Shown: positions 1-5,050 of the stretch, piece after piece
Layout: each line of letters starts with the position of its first letter
Numbering within the stretch: the stretch's first letter is position 1
DNA from: Bifidobacterium breve
GTDB lineage: Bacteria; Actinomycetota; Acidimicrobiia; IMCC26256
Length of the DNA stretch: 5,050 nt
Assembly: GCA_945907055.1 (NCBI GenBank)
Contig: CAMDSG010000134.1
Coordinates: 1 to 5,050 of the forward strand
Direction: 5' to 3'
Program-made: the position numbers and the translations under genes
Notes under the pieces: model-generated
What the model saw: only the letters and a program-made list of their open reading frames with translations
Databases searched by the model: none
Told to the model about the DNA's origin: nothing

Positions 1-717
1 ATTGTTCTGATGCGCCTTGTCGGAATAAATCCGGTGGTGGTTCATGGAGGAGGCCCGCAGATCACAGACTTAATGCGCAGGCTCGGTAAAGAGCCTGAGT
101 TTGTTGACGGTCGGCGTGTTACCGATGCCGAGACAATCGACATTGTTCGCATGGCGCTAGTTGGGAAGGTAAATCGTGAAGTAGTCGCCTCCATAAATAG
201 GCACGGCTCTTATGCGGTTGGCCTCTCAGGCGAAGATGCAGGACTGATCACTGTTACCCAACGCGACCCAGCCCTTGGTTTTGTCGGCGATGTAGAGCAT
301 ATTGAGGCTGCAATTATTGAACGGTTGATTCGTGAAGAGTTGATCCCTGTTATTGCAACAGTTGGGGTCGACGTCGATGGACAGGCCTACAACATCAATG
401 CCGACACAGTCGCTGGTGCAATTGCTGAGGCGCTAGGTGCTGAGAAACTTGTCTATCTAACTGATGTCTCGGGGGTCTATGCAGAGTGGCCGGACGAGGC
501 ATCCTTAATCTCTCGCCTCGATCTTGCGGGCCTAGAGGCACTCCTCTCCGCAGGGAAGGCAGGCGAGGGGATGATTCCTAAACTTGAGTCATGTGCGCAT
601 GCCTTGCGTAACGGAGTCAAACGCGCTCACATCCTTGATGGTCGACTCCCTCATGCTCTTTTGCTCGAGTTCTTCACAAGCGAGGGCATCGGCACGATGG
701 TCGAGGTTGGATCATGA
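1..717 (+). CDS. argB: Acetylglutamate kinase ArgB, 5'-truncated by the window edge
   Basis: Second enzyme of arginine synthesis: it transfers the ATP gamma-phosphate to N-acetyl-L-glutamate in the cytoplasm. The reading frame is open from base 1 (I-V-L-M-R-L-V-G), so the ATG at base 10 is an internal Met and not the start. 238 residues are visible, and roughly 20-55 N-terminal residues should be missing compared with 258-294 aa relatives. Visible amino acid kinase motifs, counted from base 1, are the glycine-rich HGGGPQ (15-20), the substrate-binding GRRVT (37-41), NINAD (131-135, with the catalytic-type Asp) and GMIPK (190-194, with the conserved Lys). The first catalytic Lys, near the N-terminus, lies outside the window. 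The EWPD...SL stretch near 162-169 is typical of actinobacterial ArgB. The stop codon overlaps the argD start. Arginine feedback sensitivity cannot be judged, because the N-terminal helix that marks it is missing. Confidence 0.97.
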   Translation: MVLMRLVGINPVVVHGGGPQITDLMRRLGKEPEFVDGRRVTDAETIDIVRMALVGKVNREVVASINRHGSYAVGLSGEDAGLITVTQRDPALGFVGDVEHIEAAIIERLIREELIPVIATVGVDVDGQAYNINADTVAGAIAEALGAEKLVYLTDVSGVYAEWPDEASLISRLDLAGLEALLSAGKAGEGMIPKLESCAHALRNGVKRAHILDGRLPHALLLEFFTSEGIGTMVEVGS

Positions 718-1937
718 ATCACCTCACACAGAATGAGCTGTCACAGCTCGATGCCGAGCACGTCTTCTCTACTTATGCGCGTCAACCAGTAGCTTTTGTG
801 CGCGGAGAGGGGACGCGCCTCTGGGATAGTGAAGGCCGGGTCTACCTCGATTTTCTCTGTGGCCTAGCCGTTACTTCTCTTGGTCACGCTCACCCTGTGG
901 TTGCTGCTGCAATTGCTGATCAGGCGCGTACTCTTGCGCATGTATCAAATCTTTTCTACAACGATATTCAACCGCGCCTAGCCGAACGCTTAGATCTATT
1001 GCTCACATCGGCGACTGGCACCTCGGGGAAGTTGTTCTTCACTAACTCCGGCGCTGAAGCAAATGAGTGTGCAATAAAATTGGCGCGTCGTCATGGTCAA
1101 CTAAATGCCGGTCCAGAGCGTTTTCATATCTTGAGCGCCTATAACTCTTTCCATGGTCGTACGCTCGCAACGCTGGCTGCTACCGGCCAGCCAGAGAAGC
1201 AGGAGACCTTCCAGCCAATGCCAGCCACATTTAGGCAGGTCGAGTTTGGTGACATAGGCGGTCTCACTAATGCAATGGATGAACGCGTCTGCGCAGTGAT
1301 GATTGAGTCGATTCAGGCGGAGGGTGGTGTAATTCCAGCACCGTCTGGTTATTTAGACGCGGTACGTGCTCTATGCGATGAGCGTGAGGTTCTACTCATA
1401 GCGGATGAAGTGCAGACCGGCCTGGGGCGCACTGGTAAGTGGTTTGGCTTTGAGCACTCCACCGACGCACGCCCCGATATCGTCACGATGGCTAAGGCTC
1501 TGGGTAATGGAATGCCAATTGGTGCTTGCTGGGCGCGCTCTGAGGTTGCCTCGGCCTTTCGCCCAGGGGATCACGGCACCACATTTGGCGGCCAGCCGCT
1601 TGCTGCGCGAGCTGCACTTGCTGTTCTTGATGTTATGGAGGCCGAGGATGTGCCTAAGCGCGCAGAAGAGAAGGGGAAGCGGCTCGCAGAGTCGCTTTCT
1701 GCGCTTCCGGATATTAAGGAAGTGCGTGGTATGGGCCTTCTTCTTGCATGCGAATTAGGCGATGGCATTAGTGCGAAGGAGACAGCAGTGGCATGTCTCT
1801 CGAACGGACTTGTTGTTAATGCAGTAACCGCTACAGCGCTCCGCTTAGCCCCACCTCTGTTAGTCAGCGACACTGAAATTGACGAGGCCGTAGCGATTCT
1901 TAATTCGGTTCTAAGTGAGATGGGAGGCAAGGCATGA
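714..1937 (+). CDS. argD: Acetylornithine aminotransferase ArgD
   Basis: PLP-dependent class III aminotransferase that converts N-acetylglutamate-5-semialdehyde plus glutamate to N-acetylornithine plus 2-oxoglutarate. It is 407 aa, the normal full length. Motifs in order are LDFLCGLAVTSLGHAHP (45-61), the cofactor phosphate-binding NSGAEANE (111-118), FHGRT (146-150), DEVQTGLGRTG (231-241, with the PLP-contacting Asp231), the Schiff-base Lys261 in MAKALGNGMPIGA, and TTFGG (289-293). The C-terminal RLAPPL (377-382) holds the conserved Arg expected to bind the substrate carboxylate. The ATG lies in an ATGA overlap with the argB stop and has GAGG at 703-706, seven bases upstream, so the start is well supported and translation is probably coupled to argB. 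Related class III enzymes such as ornithine or succinylornithine aminotransferase share these motifs. The operon position makes ArgD the clear choice. Confidence 0.97.
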   Translation: MNHLTQNELSQLDAEHVFSTYARQPVAFVRGEGTRLWDSEGRVYLDFLCGLAVTSLGHAHPVVAAAIADQARTLAHVSNLFYNDIQPRLAERLDLLLTSATGTSGKLFFTNSGAEANECAIKLARRHGQLNAGPERFHILSAYNSFHGRTLATLAATGQPEKQETFQPMPATFRQVEFGDIGGLTNAMDERVCAVMIESIQAEGGVIPAPSGYLDAVRALCDEREVLLIADEVQTGLGRTGKWFGFEHSTDARPDIVTMAKALGNGMPIGACWARSEVASAFRPGDHGTTFGGQPLAARAALAVLDVMEAEDVPKRAEEKGKRLAESLSALPDIKEVRGMGLLLACELGDGISAKETAVACLSNGLVVNAVTATALRLAPPLLVSDTEIDEAVAILNSVLSEMGGKA

Positions 1938-2851
1938 CTCTAAATATTTTAGAACTAAATGACCTGACTGCGACTCAGGTCGCCACAATTCTTGATAATG
2001 CTGCACTGTGGAAGCGCGACCCCGCAGGGATTCCACAGGCTCTAAAAGGGAAGGGTGTCGCACTTGTATTTGAGAAACCATCTGCGCGCACGCGCCTCTC
2101 ATCAGAGATGGCGGTAGCGACACTCTCTGGGCATCCGATCTACATTCGACCTGAGGAGTTAGGGATCGGAACGCGCGAGACGGCAGAGGATGTAGCGCTC
2201 ACTCTCGGTTCTTACTGCGCAATTATTGCAGCACGCGTCTTCGATCACGCAGTACTTGAGCAGATGAGGGCGGTCTCGAATGTTCCCGTAATTAACTTGC
2301 TCTCAGATCGCGCTCACCCGTGTCAGGGACTCGCGGATGTGCTGACGATTAGAGAACTATTTGGCTCTGTCGAGGGGCGACGTATTGCATACATCGGCGA
2401 CGGGAACAACGTCACAGCATCTCTTGCATTCGCCGCTGCGCTTACTGGGCTTGAACTAATCGTCTCATCGCCACCTGGCTATGAGCTGGACGGCGAAGTA
2501 GTAGAGAACGCCCGCAATCTTGGGGGCTCTATTACCTTGATCCAGGACCCAATCGAGGCTGCCCAAGGTGTTGATGCTGTCTACACCGATGTCTGGGCAT
2601 CAATGGGGGAGGAGGCTGAGGCCGAGGAGCGTCGAGCCGCTTTCGCTGGGTGGCAAGTAGATGATCGAGTTATGTCGGCAGCCTCGCAAGACGCTTGGTT
2701 CATGCACTGCCTCCCTGCGCATCGTGGTGAAGAAGTCAGCGCCTCAGTCATTGATGGTGATCGCTCCGCAGTCTGGGCGCAGGCCGCAAATCGAATGCAT
2801 ACTGCGAGGGCGCTCTTTGCTCTGGTCGTGGCGGCGGGAGGCGCAGACTGA
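1934..2851 (+). CDS. argF: Ornithine carbamoyltransferase ArgF
   Basis: Joins carbamoyl phosphate and ornithine to give citrulline. It is 305 aa, a normal anabolic length. The carbamoyl-phosphate loop is KPSARTR (48-54), where many family members have STRTR. The invariant Ser50, Arg52, Thr53 and Arg54 are kept and only the second position is Ala. Other motifs are Arg101 (in AARVFDH), HPCQ (128-131), the ornithine-binding segment DVWASMGEE (219-227) and the catalytic HCLPAHRGEE (258-267, with Cys259). SMG and HCLP mark it as an ornithine rather than aspartate carbamoyltransferase. The ATG sits in an ATGA overlap with argD and has a strong Shine-Dalgarno, GGGAGG at 1922-1927, six bases before it. 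Its own stop shares one base with the argR start. A catabolic role (ArcB) is unlikely in this context. Confidence 0.97.
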   Translation: MTLNILELNDLTATQVATILDNAALWKRDPAGIPQALKGKGVALVFEKPSARTRLSSEMAVATLSGHPIYIRPEELGIGTRETAEDVALTLGSYCAIIAARVFDHAVLEQMRAVSNVPVINLLSDRAHPCQGLADVLTIRELFGSVEGRRIAYIGDGNNVTASLAFAAALTGLELIVSSPPGYELDGEVVENARNLGGSITLIQDPIEAAQGVDAVYTDVWASMGEEAEAEERRAAFAGWQVDDRVMSAASQDAWFMHCLPAHRGEEVSASVIDGDRSAVWAQAANRMHTARALFALVVAAGGAD

Positions 2852-3318
2852 TGTCGACCCTAAGTAAGCCTCAACGTCAGCATCGAATAGTCAAACTCCT
2901 AGAGGGGCAAGATGTAGGGAGCCAAGAGGATCTTCAGGTACTACTTGCGGCTGAAGGAATTATCGTGACTCAGGCGACAGTCAGTCGTGACCTAGAGGAC
3001 CTAGGAGCGGTAAAGGTGCGCACTAAGGGCGGCTTGGTCTATGCCATTCCAGAGCTTGCTCAGGAGCGTGTCGCCCCCGATGACCACTTACGTCGCGTGA
3101 TGGGGGAGTTTGTAGTCGAGATCGCAAGCAGCGGGAATATTGTCGTCCTGCGGACTCCGCCCGGTTCGGCGCATGTGGTGGGCTCCGCTCTTGATCGCTC
3201 TGGGCTAGAAGATGTAATCGGAAATGTAAGCGGCGACGATACCGTTATGGTTATCTGCGCTGAGTCCGTGCCAAGTTCTTTGATAGCGGGCAGGCTCTCC
3301 GAGCTTGCCGGTCTTTAA
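2851..3318 (+). CDS. argR: Arginine repressor ArgR
   Basis: Arginine-responsive DNA-binding regulator, known in this family to act as a hexamer on ARG-box operators. It is 155 aa, a normal length. The N-terminal winged helix-turn-helix spans about residues 7-68. Its recognition helix is in VTQATVSRDLEDLGAVKVR (39-57) with the conserved Ser45-Arg46, and the wing lies around GGLVYAIP (60-67). The C-terminal oligomerisation and arginine-binding domain covers about 80-155, with TPPGSAHVVGSALDR (102-116) and the arginine-pocket motif GDDT (128-131). The start follows the argF stop as TGATG, with GGGAGG at 2836-2841 and a nine-base spacer. Being inside the operon, it is probably repressed along with the enzymes it controls. 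The last codons form a GC-rich hairpin (listed separately). I could not identify its operator in this window, so it is presumably upstream of the first arg gene. Confidence 0.96.
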   Translation: MSTLSKPQRQHRIVKLLEGQDVGSQEDLQVLLAAEGIIVTQATVSRDLEDLGAVKVRTKGGLVYAIPELAQERVAPDDHLRRVMGEFVVEIASSGNIVVLRTPPGSAHVVGSALDRSGLEDVIGNVSGDDTVMVICAESVPSSLIAGRLSELAGL

Positions 3319-3320
3319 TT
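3289..3320 (+). terminator. Weak terminator-like hairpin across the end of argR
   Basis: GGCAGGCTC (3289-3297) pairs with GAGCTTGCC (3301-3309) around a TCC loop, giving nine base pairs of which one is G-U. After two G bases comes TCTTTAATT (3312-3320), a poor, interrupted T-run. The structure uses the last codons of argR and ends at its TAA, immediately before the only intergenic gap in the operon. A strong intrinsic terminator would have a longer T-run and would cut argG and argH off, so partial attenuation, a 3'-end processing point or a chance fold are all possible. A stem this good is expected about once by chance in 5 kb (rough estimate). Only its position makes it notable. Confidence 0.3.
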
Positions 3321-3356
3321 ACTCGAGAAGATTTACTAAAAAACAGGAGATAGATC
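3319..3356 (+). other. 38-nt argR-argG intergenic gap
   Basis: This is the only non-coding gap in the window. It is more AT-rich than the flanking genes and ends in the argG Shine-Dalgarno. I see no convincing ARG-box palindrome and no -35/-10 pair at a sensible spacing: TTGCCG at 3305-3310 and TACTAA at 3334-3339 are 23 bases apart, too far for a usual sigma-70-type promoter. An in-frame TAG at 3351-3353 closes the argG frame upstream. Readthrough from argR is the simplest way argG is transcribed. Confidence 0.6.
3345..3350 (+). promoter_or_regulatory. Ribosome binding site of argG
   Basis: AGGAGA lies six bases upstream of the GTG at 3357. It is one of the better Shine-Dalgarno matches in the window. 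It fixes the GTG as the argG start, because a TAG stop two codons upstream rules out any earlier start. Unlike its neighbours, argG does not overlap the preceding gene, so it probably relies on this site for independent initiation. Confidence 0.8.
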
Positions 3357-4580
3357 GTGAGTGCAAAGCGTGTTGTGTTGGCATACTCCGGAGGCCTTGA
3401 TACATCTGTGGCCGTTAAGTGGATCCAGGAGGAATGGAACGCCGAGGTAATTGCACTCGCAGTAGACGTGGGGCAGGTTCCAGATGCTGACGCCGCGTAC
3501 TGGGATGCGATCCTTGAGCGCGCTAAGGCAGCGGGTGCAGTAGAGGCCGAGGTAATCGACGCTAAGGCCGAGTTTGCATCTGAGTACTTTGGGCGCGCAC
3601 TCAAGGCCAATGCACTATACGAAGGTAAGTACCCACTCGTCTCAGCACTCTCGCGCCCAGTAATCGTCAAGCACTTGGTAGATGCAGCGCGTCGCTATAA
3701 AGGTGATGCTGTAGCCCATGGCTGCACGGGCAAGGGTAATGATCAGGTTCGGTTTGAGGTCGGAGTACGCACGCTCAACCCGTCATTAGAGGTACTCGCA
3801 CCTACGCGCGTCTGGGGCTTTACGAGAGAAGACTCCATTGAGTACGCCGAGCGCTTCGGTATCCCCATCAATGTGAGCAAGGCAAAGCCCTACTCAATCG
3901 ATGAGAACCTAGTTGGGCGCGCAATTGAGTGCGGCGAGATGGAGGACCCCTGGGCCGCTCCTCCGTCAGATATTTATGACCTAACGAGCCATGTTGCGGA
4001 TGCTCCAAGTGTTCCTCGCGAGGTCGTAATCGGATTCGAACGTGGACTGCCGATAAGTCTCGATGGTGAACTGATGCCTATGGAGCGCCTTGTCCCGCTT
4101 ATGGGGGAGATCGCTGGCTCTTATGGATATGGGCGTATCGACATGGTTGAGAACCGCAGGGTTGGAATCAAGAGCCGTGAGACCTACGAATGCCCCGGCT
4201 CTCTCGCTCTAATAGTTGCGCACCAAGACCTCGAGGGGATCACTCTTGAGCGTGATGTCATGCGCGAGAAAGCTCGCCTTGAGTCGCGTTATGCAGAGCT
4301 CGTATACGACGGACTTTGGTTCTCGCCTCTGCGTGAGGCTCTAGATGCGTTCATCGACTCGACACAAGAGCATGTAACCGGGGAGGTGCGCCTCCTCTTG
4401 GAGCCAGGGCGTTGTGCCCCTAATGGTCGCCGTTCTCCATCAGGCCTCTACGACTACGGACTCGCTACATACGAAGCTACCGATACTTTCCGGCACGAAG
4501 ATGCCGCCGGGTTCGTGCGGCTCTGGGGTCTATCAGCAGAGACTTGGTCACGCCGTCAACGCCCTGGTGGTGTCGTTTGA
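3357..4580 (+). CDS. argG: Argininosuccinate synthase ArgG
   Basis: ATP-dependent condensation of citrulline and aspartate to argininosuccinate, releasing AMP and pyrophosphate. It is 407 aa, the normal full length. The N-terminal ATP-pyrophosphatase domain shows the P-loop AYSGGLDTSV (9-18) and VDVGQ (37-41). Next come LKANALYEGKYPLVSALSRP (82-101), AHGCTGKGNDQVRFE (120-134, citrulline/aspartate binding) and YSIDENLVGR (179-188), where the common NLWGR reads NLVGR. The synthetase and multimerisation part follows, with GRIDMVENRRVGIKSRE (259-275), YECPGSLAL (277-285) and LLLEPGRC (346-353). The start is GTG, fixed by an upstream in-frame TAG and the Shine-Dalgarno at 3345-3350. The stop TGA overlaps the argH start. 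The C-terminal half resembles, from memory, acidimicrobial ArgG rather than the divergent enterobacterial type. Confidence 0.97.
   Translation: MSAKRVVLAYSGGLDTSVAVKWIQEEWNAEVIALAVDVGQVPDADAAYWDAILERAKAAGAVEAEVIDAKAEFASEYFGRALKANALYEGKYPLVSALSRPVIVKHLVDAARRYKGDAVAHGCTGKGNDQVRFEVGVRTLNPSLEVLAPTRVWGFTREDSIEYAERFGIPINVSKAKPYSIDENLVGRAIECGEMEDPWAAPPSDIYDLTSHVADAPSVPREVVIGFERGLPISLDGELMPMERLVPLMGEIAGSYGYGRIDMVENRRVGIKSRETYECPGSLALIVAHQDLEGITLERDVMREKARLESRYAELVYDGLWFSPLREALDAFIDSTQEHVTGEVRLLLEPGRCAPNGRRSPSGLYDYGLATYEATDTFRHEDAAGFVRLWGLSAETWSRRQRPGGVV
4566..4570 (+). promoter_or_regulatory. Weak ribosome binding site of argH
   Basis: GGTGG inside the last argG codons lies six bases before the proposed TTG start at 4577. 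The match is poor. With a TTG start this predicts low independent initiation, and argH translation would then depend mostly on ribosomes terminating at the overlapping argG stop. Confidence 0.4.
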
Positions 4581-5050
4581 GTAACCAAGATTCGAGTAAT
4601 CACGGCACATCAGTACCCGCTGGTCAACCGTTATGGCATGGCCGTTTCGGCGATGGGCCCTCCGAAGAGTTGCTTGCATTTACGGTGAGCCTCTCTTTTG
4701 ATAAGCGTCTTGCTATGGATGACATCGCTGGCTCGCGCGCGCATGTCGCCATGCTCGGGTCAGTTGGTTTACTTACCTCTGGCGAGGTAGATGCTGTACA
4801 GAGTGCGCTCAATACTGTTGAGACAGAATTAGCTGGAGGCGTTTTTGTCTTCGCACCAACCGATGAGGATATCCATACTGCTGTCGAGCGTCGTGTTACT
4901 GAGATTGCAGGGGATGCTGGCGCAAAGCTGCATACTGGTCGGAGCCGTAATGACCAGGTAGCGACTGATCTGCGACTCTGGGTAAAGCGAGAAGCTAGAG
5001 AGGTTGCACTGCGCATCGATGCTCTCCAGCGCGTCCTATTCGCTCGCGCC
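4577..5050 (+). CDS. argH: Argininosuccinate lyase ArgH, TTG start, 3'-truncated by the window edge
   Basis: Last arginine step: cleaves argininosuccinate to arginine and fumarate (fumarase/aspartase superfamily). The first 158 residues are present, of about 460-480 expected. After a polar leader (MSNQDSSNHGTSVPAGQP) come the family motifs LWHGRF (19-24), FDKRLAMDDIAGSRAH (41-56), DEDIHTAVE (96-104, with the active-site His100) and LHTGRSRNDQVATD (118-131). The catalytic Ser loop and the Thr-His motif lie beyond the window. The first in-frame ATG is codon 47, after the conserved WHGRF block, so it cannot be the start. No ATG or GTG occurs earlier in frame near the argG end. The TTG at 4577 forms a TTGA overlap with the argG stop, matching the 4-base overlaps elsewhere in the operon. 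Another TTG at 4544 would need a 37-base overlap and is less likely. Confidence 0.94.
   Translation, partial: MSNQDSSNHGTSVPAGQPLWHGRFGDGPSEELLAFTVSLSFDKRLAMDDIAGSRAHVAMLGSVGLLTSGEVDAVQSALNTVETELAGGVFVFAPTDEDIHTAVERRVTEIAGDAGAKLHTGRSRNDQVATDLRLWVKREAREVALRIDALQRVLFARA

Noticed and set aside
10..12. ATG at base 10 as the argB start
   Set aside because: The frame is open to base 1, and the upstream residues IVL continue the conserved pre-HGGG helix of the kinase, so the true start lies before the window.
1405..1758. 117-codon + strand frame inside argD
   Set aside because: It is out of frame within the conserved PLP-lysine region of argD, and no motif or ribosome site supports it.
1571..1930. 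119-codon open frame on the - strand within argD
   Set aside because: It lies opposite a clearly conserved argD. The translation is low-complexity Ser/Ala/Arg and shows no family motif. It is a shadow of argD codon use.
3319..3337. Direct repeat TTACT (3319-3323 and 3333-3337) as a possible operator
   Set aside because: The repeat is only five bases, is not palindromic and does not resemble an ARG box. It is expected by chance in AT-rich DNA.
3251..3670. 139-codon open frame on the - strand across the argR end and argG start
   Set aside because: It spans two conserved genes and the gap between them, its translation is Ser/Ala-rich, and no recognisable domain is seen. It is antisense shadow.
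4382..4397. GC-rich inverted repeat in argG (GGGAGG...CCTCCT)
   Set aside because: It is in the middle of a conserved coding stretch with no T-run after it, so a terminator role is not supported.
4624..5016. 130-codon open frame on the - strand near the right edge
   Set aside because: It is opposite argH, whose + strand frame carries the WHGRF and GRSRNDQ motifs. The antisense product matches nothing I recognise.

Overview
The window is a single, densely packed arginine-biosynthesis operon on the + strand in the order argB (5' end cut off) - argD - argF - argR - argG - argH (3' end cut off). No base is left over for an unrelated gene. The only real intergenic gap is 38 nt, between argR and argG. 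No RNA gene, mobile element, CRISPR array or phage-like feature is visible.

Organism: the order argBDFRGH, with the repressor gene argR between argF and argG, is the actinobacterial layout (Mycobacterium tuberculosis has argCJBDFRGH). The protein details fit this: ArgB has the actinobacterial-style WPD...SL segment near its C-terminal third, and ArgG and ArgR read as actinobacterial. G+C is only about 53-55% in the lines I counted, lower than in most cultured Actinobacteria. From memory of family sequences, the ArgG C-terminal half (YECPGSLAL...AHQDLEG) and the ArgF KPSARTR motif resemble Acidimicrobiia, so an uncultured, moderate-GC acidimicrobial actinobacterium is a reasonable guess. The phylum is fairly safe; the class is tentative.

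Layout: argB (1-717) is read from its first complete codon at base 1 and lacks its N-terminus. argD (714-1937) and argF (1934-2851) each start inside the preceding stop codon (ATGA). argR (2851-3318) overlaps argF by one base (TGATG). After the 38-nt gap comes argG (3357-4580), with a GTG start and a strong Shine-Dalgarno. argH (4577 to the window edge) starts with TTG inside the argG stop (TTGA).

Function: ArgB phosphorylates N-acetylglutamate. ArgC, expected upstream of the window, reduces the product, and ArgD transaminates it to N-acetylornithine. ArgJ or another deacetylating enzyme, also not seen, would release ornithine. ArgF makes citrulline, ArgG makes argininosuccinate, and ArgH cleaves that to arginine and fumarate. 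ArgR is the arginine-responsive regulator expected to control the set, including itself. The operon promoter and ARG box must lie upstream of the window.

I found no undescribed system here. The points worth a second look are small: a GC-rich hairpin with a weak T-run across the argR stop codon, the TTG start of argH that a simple ATG/GTG search misses, and a few active-site-loop substitutions.
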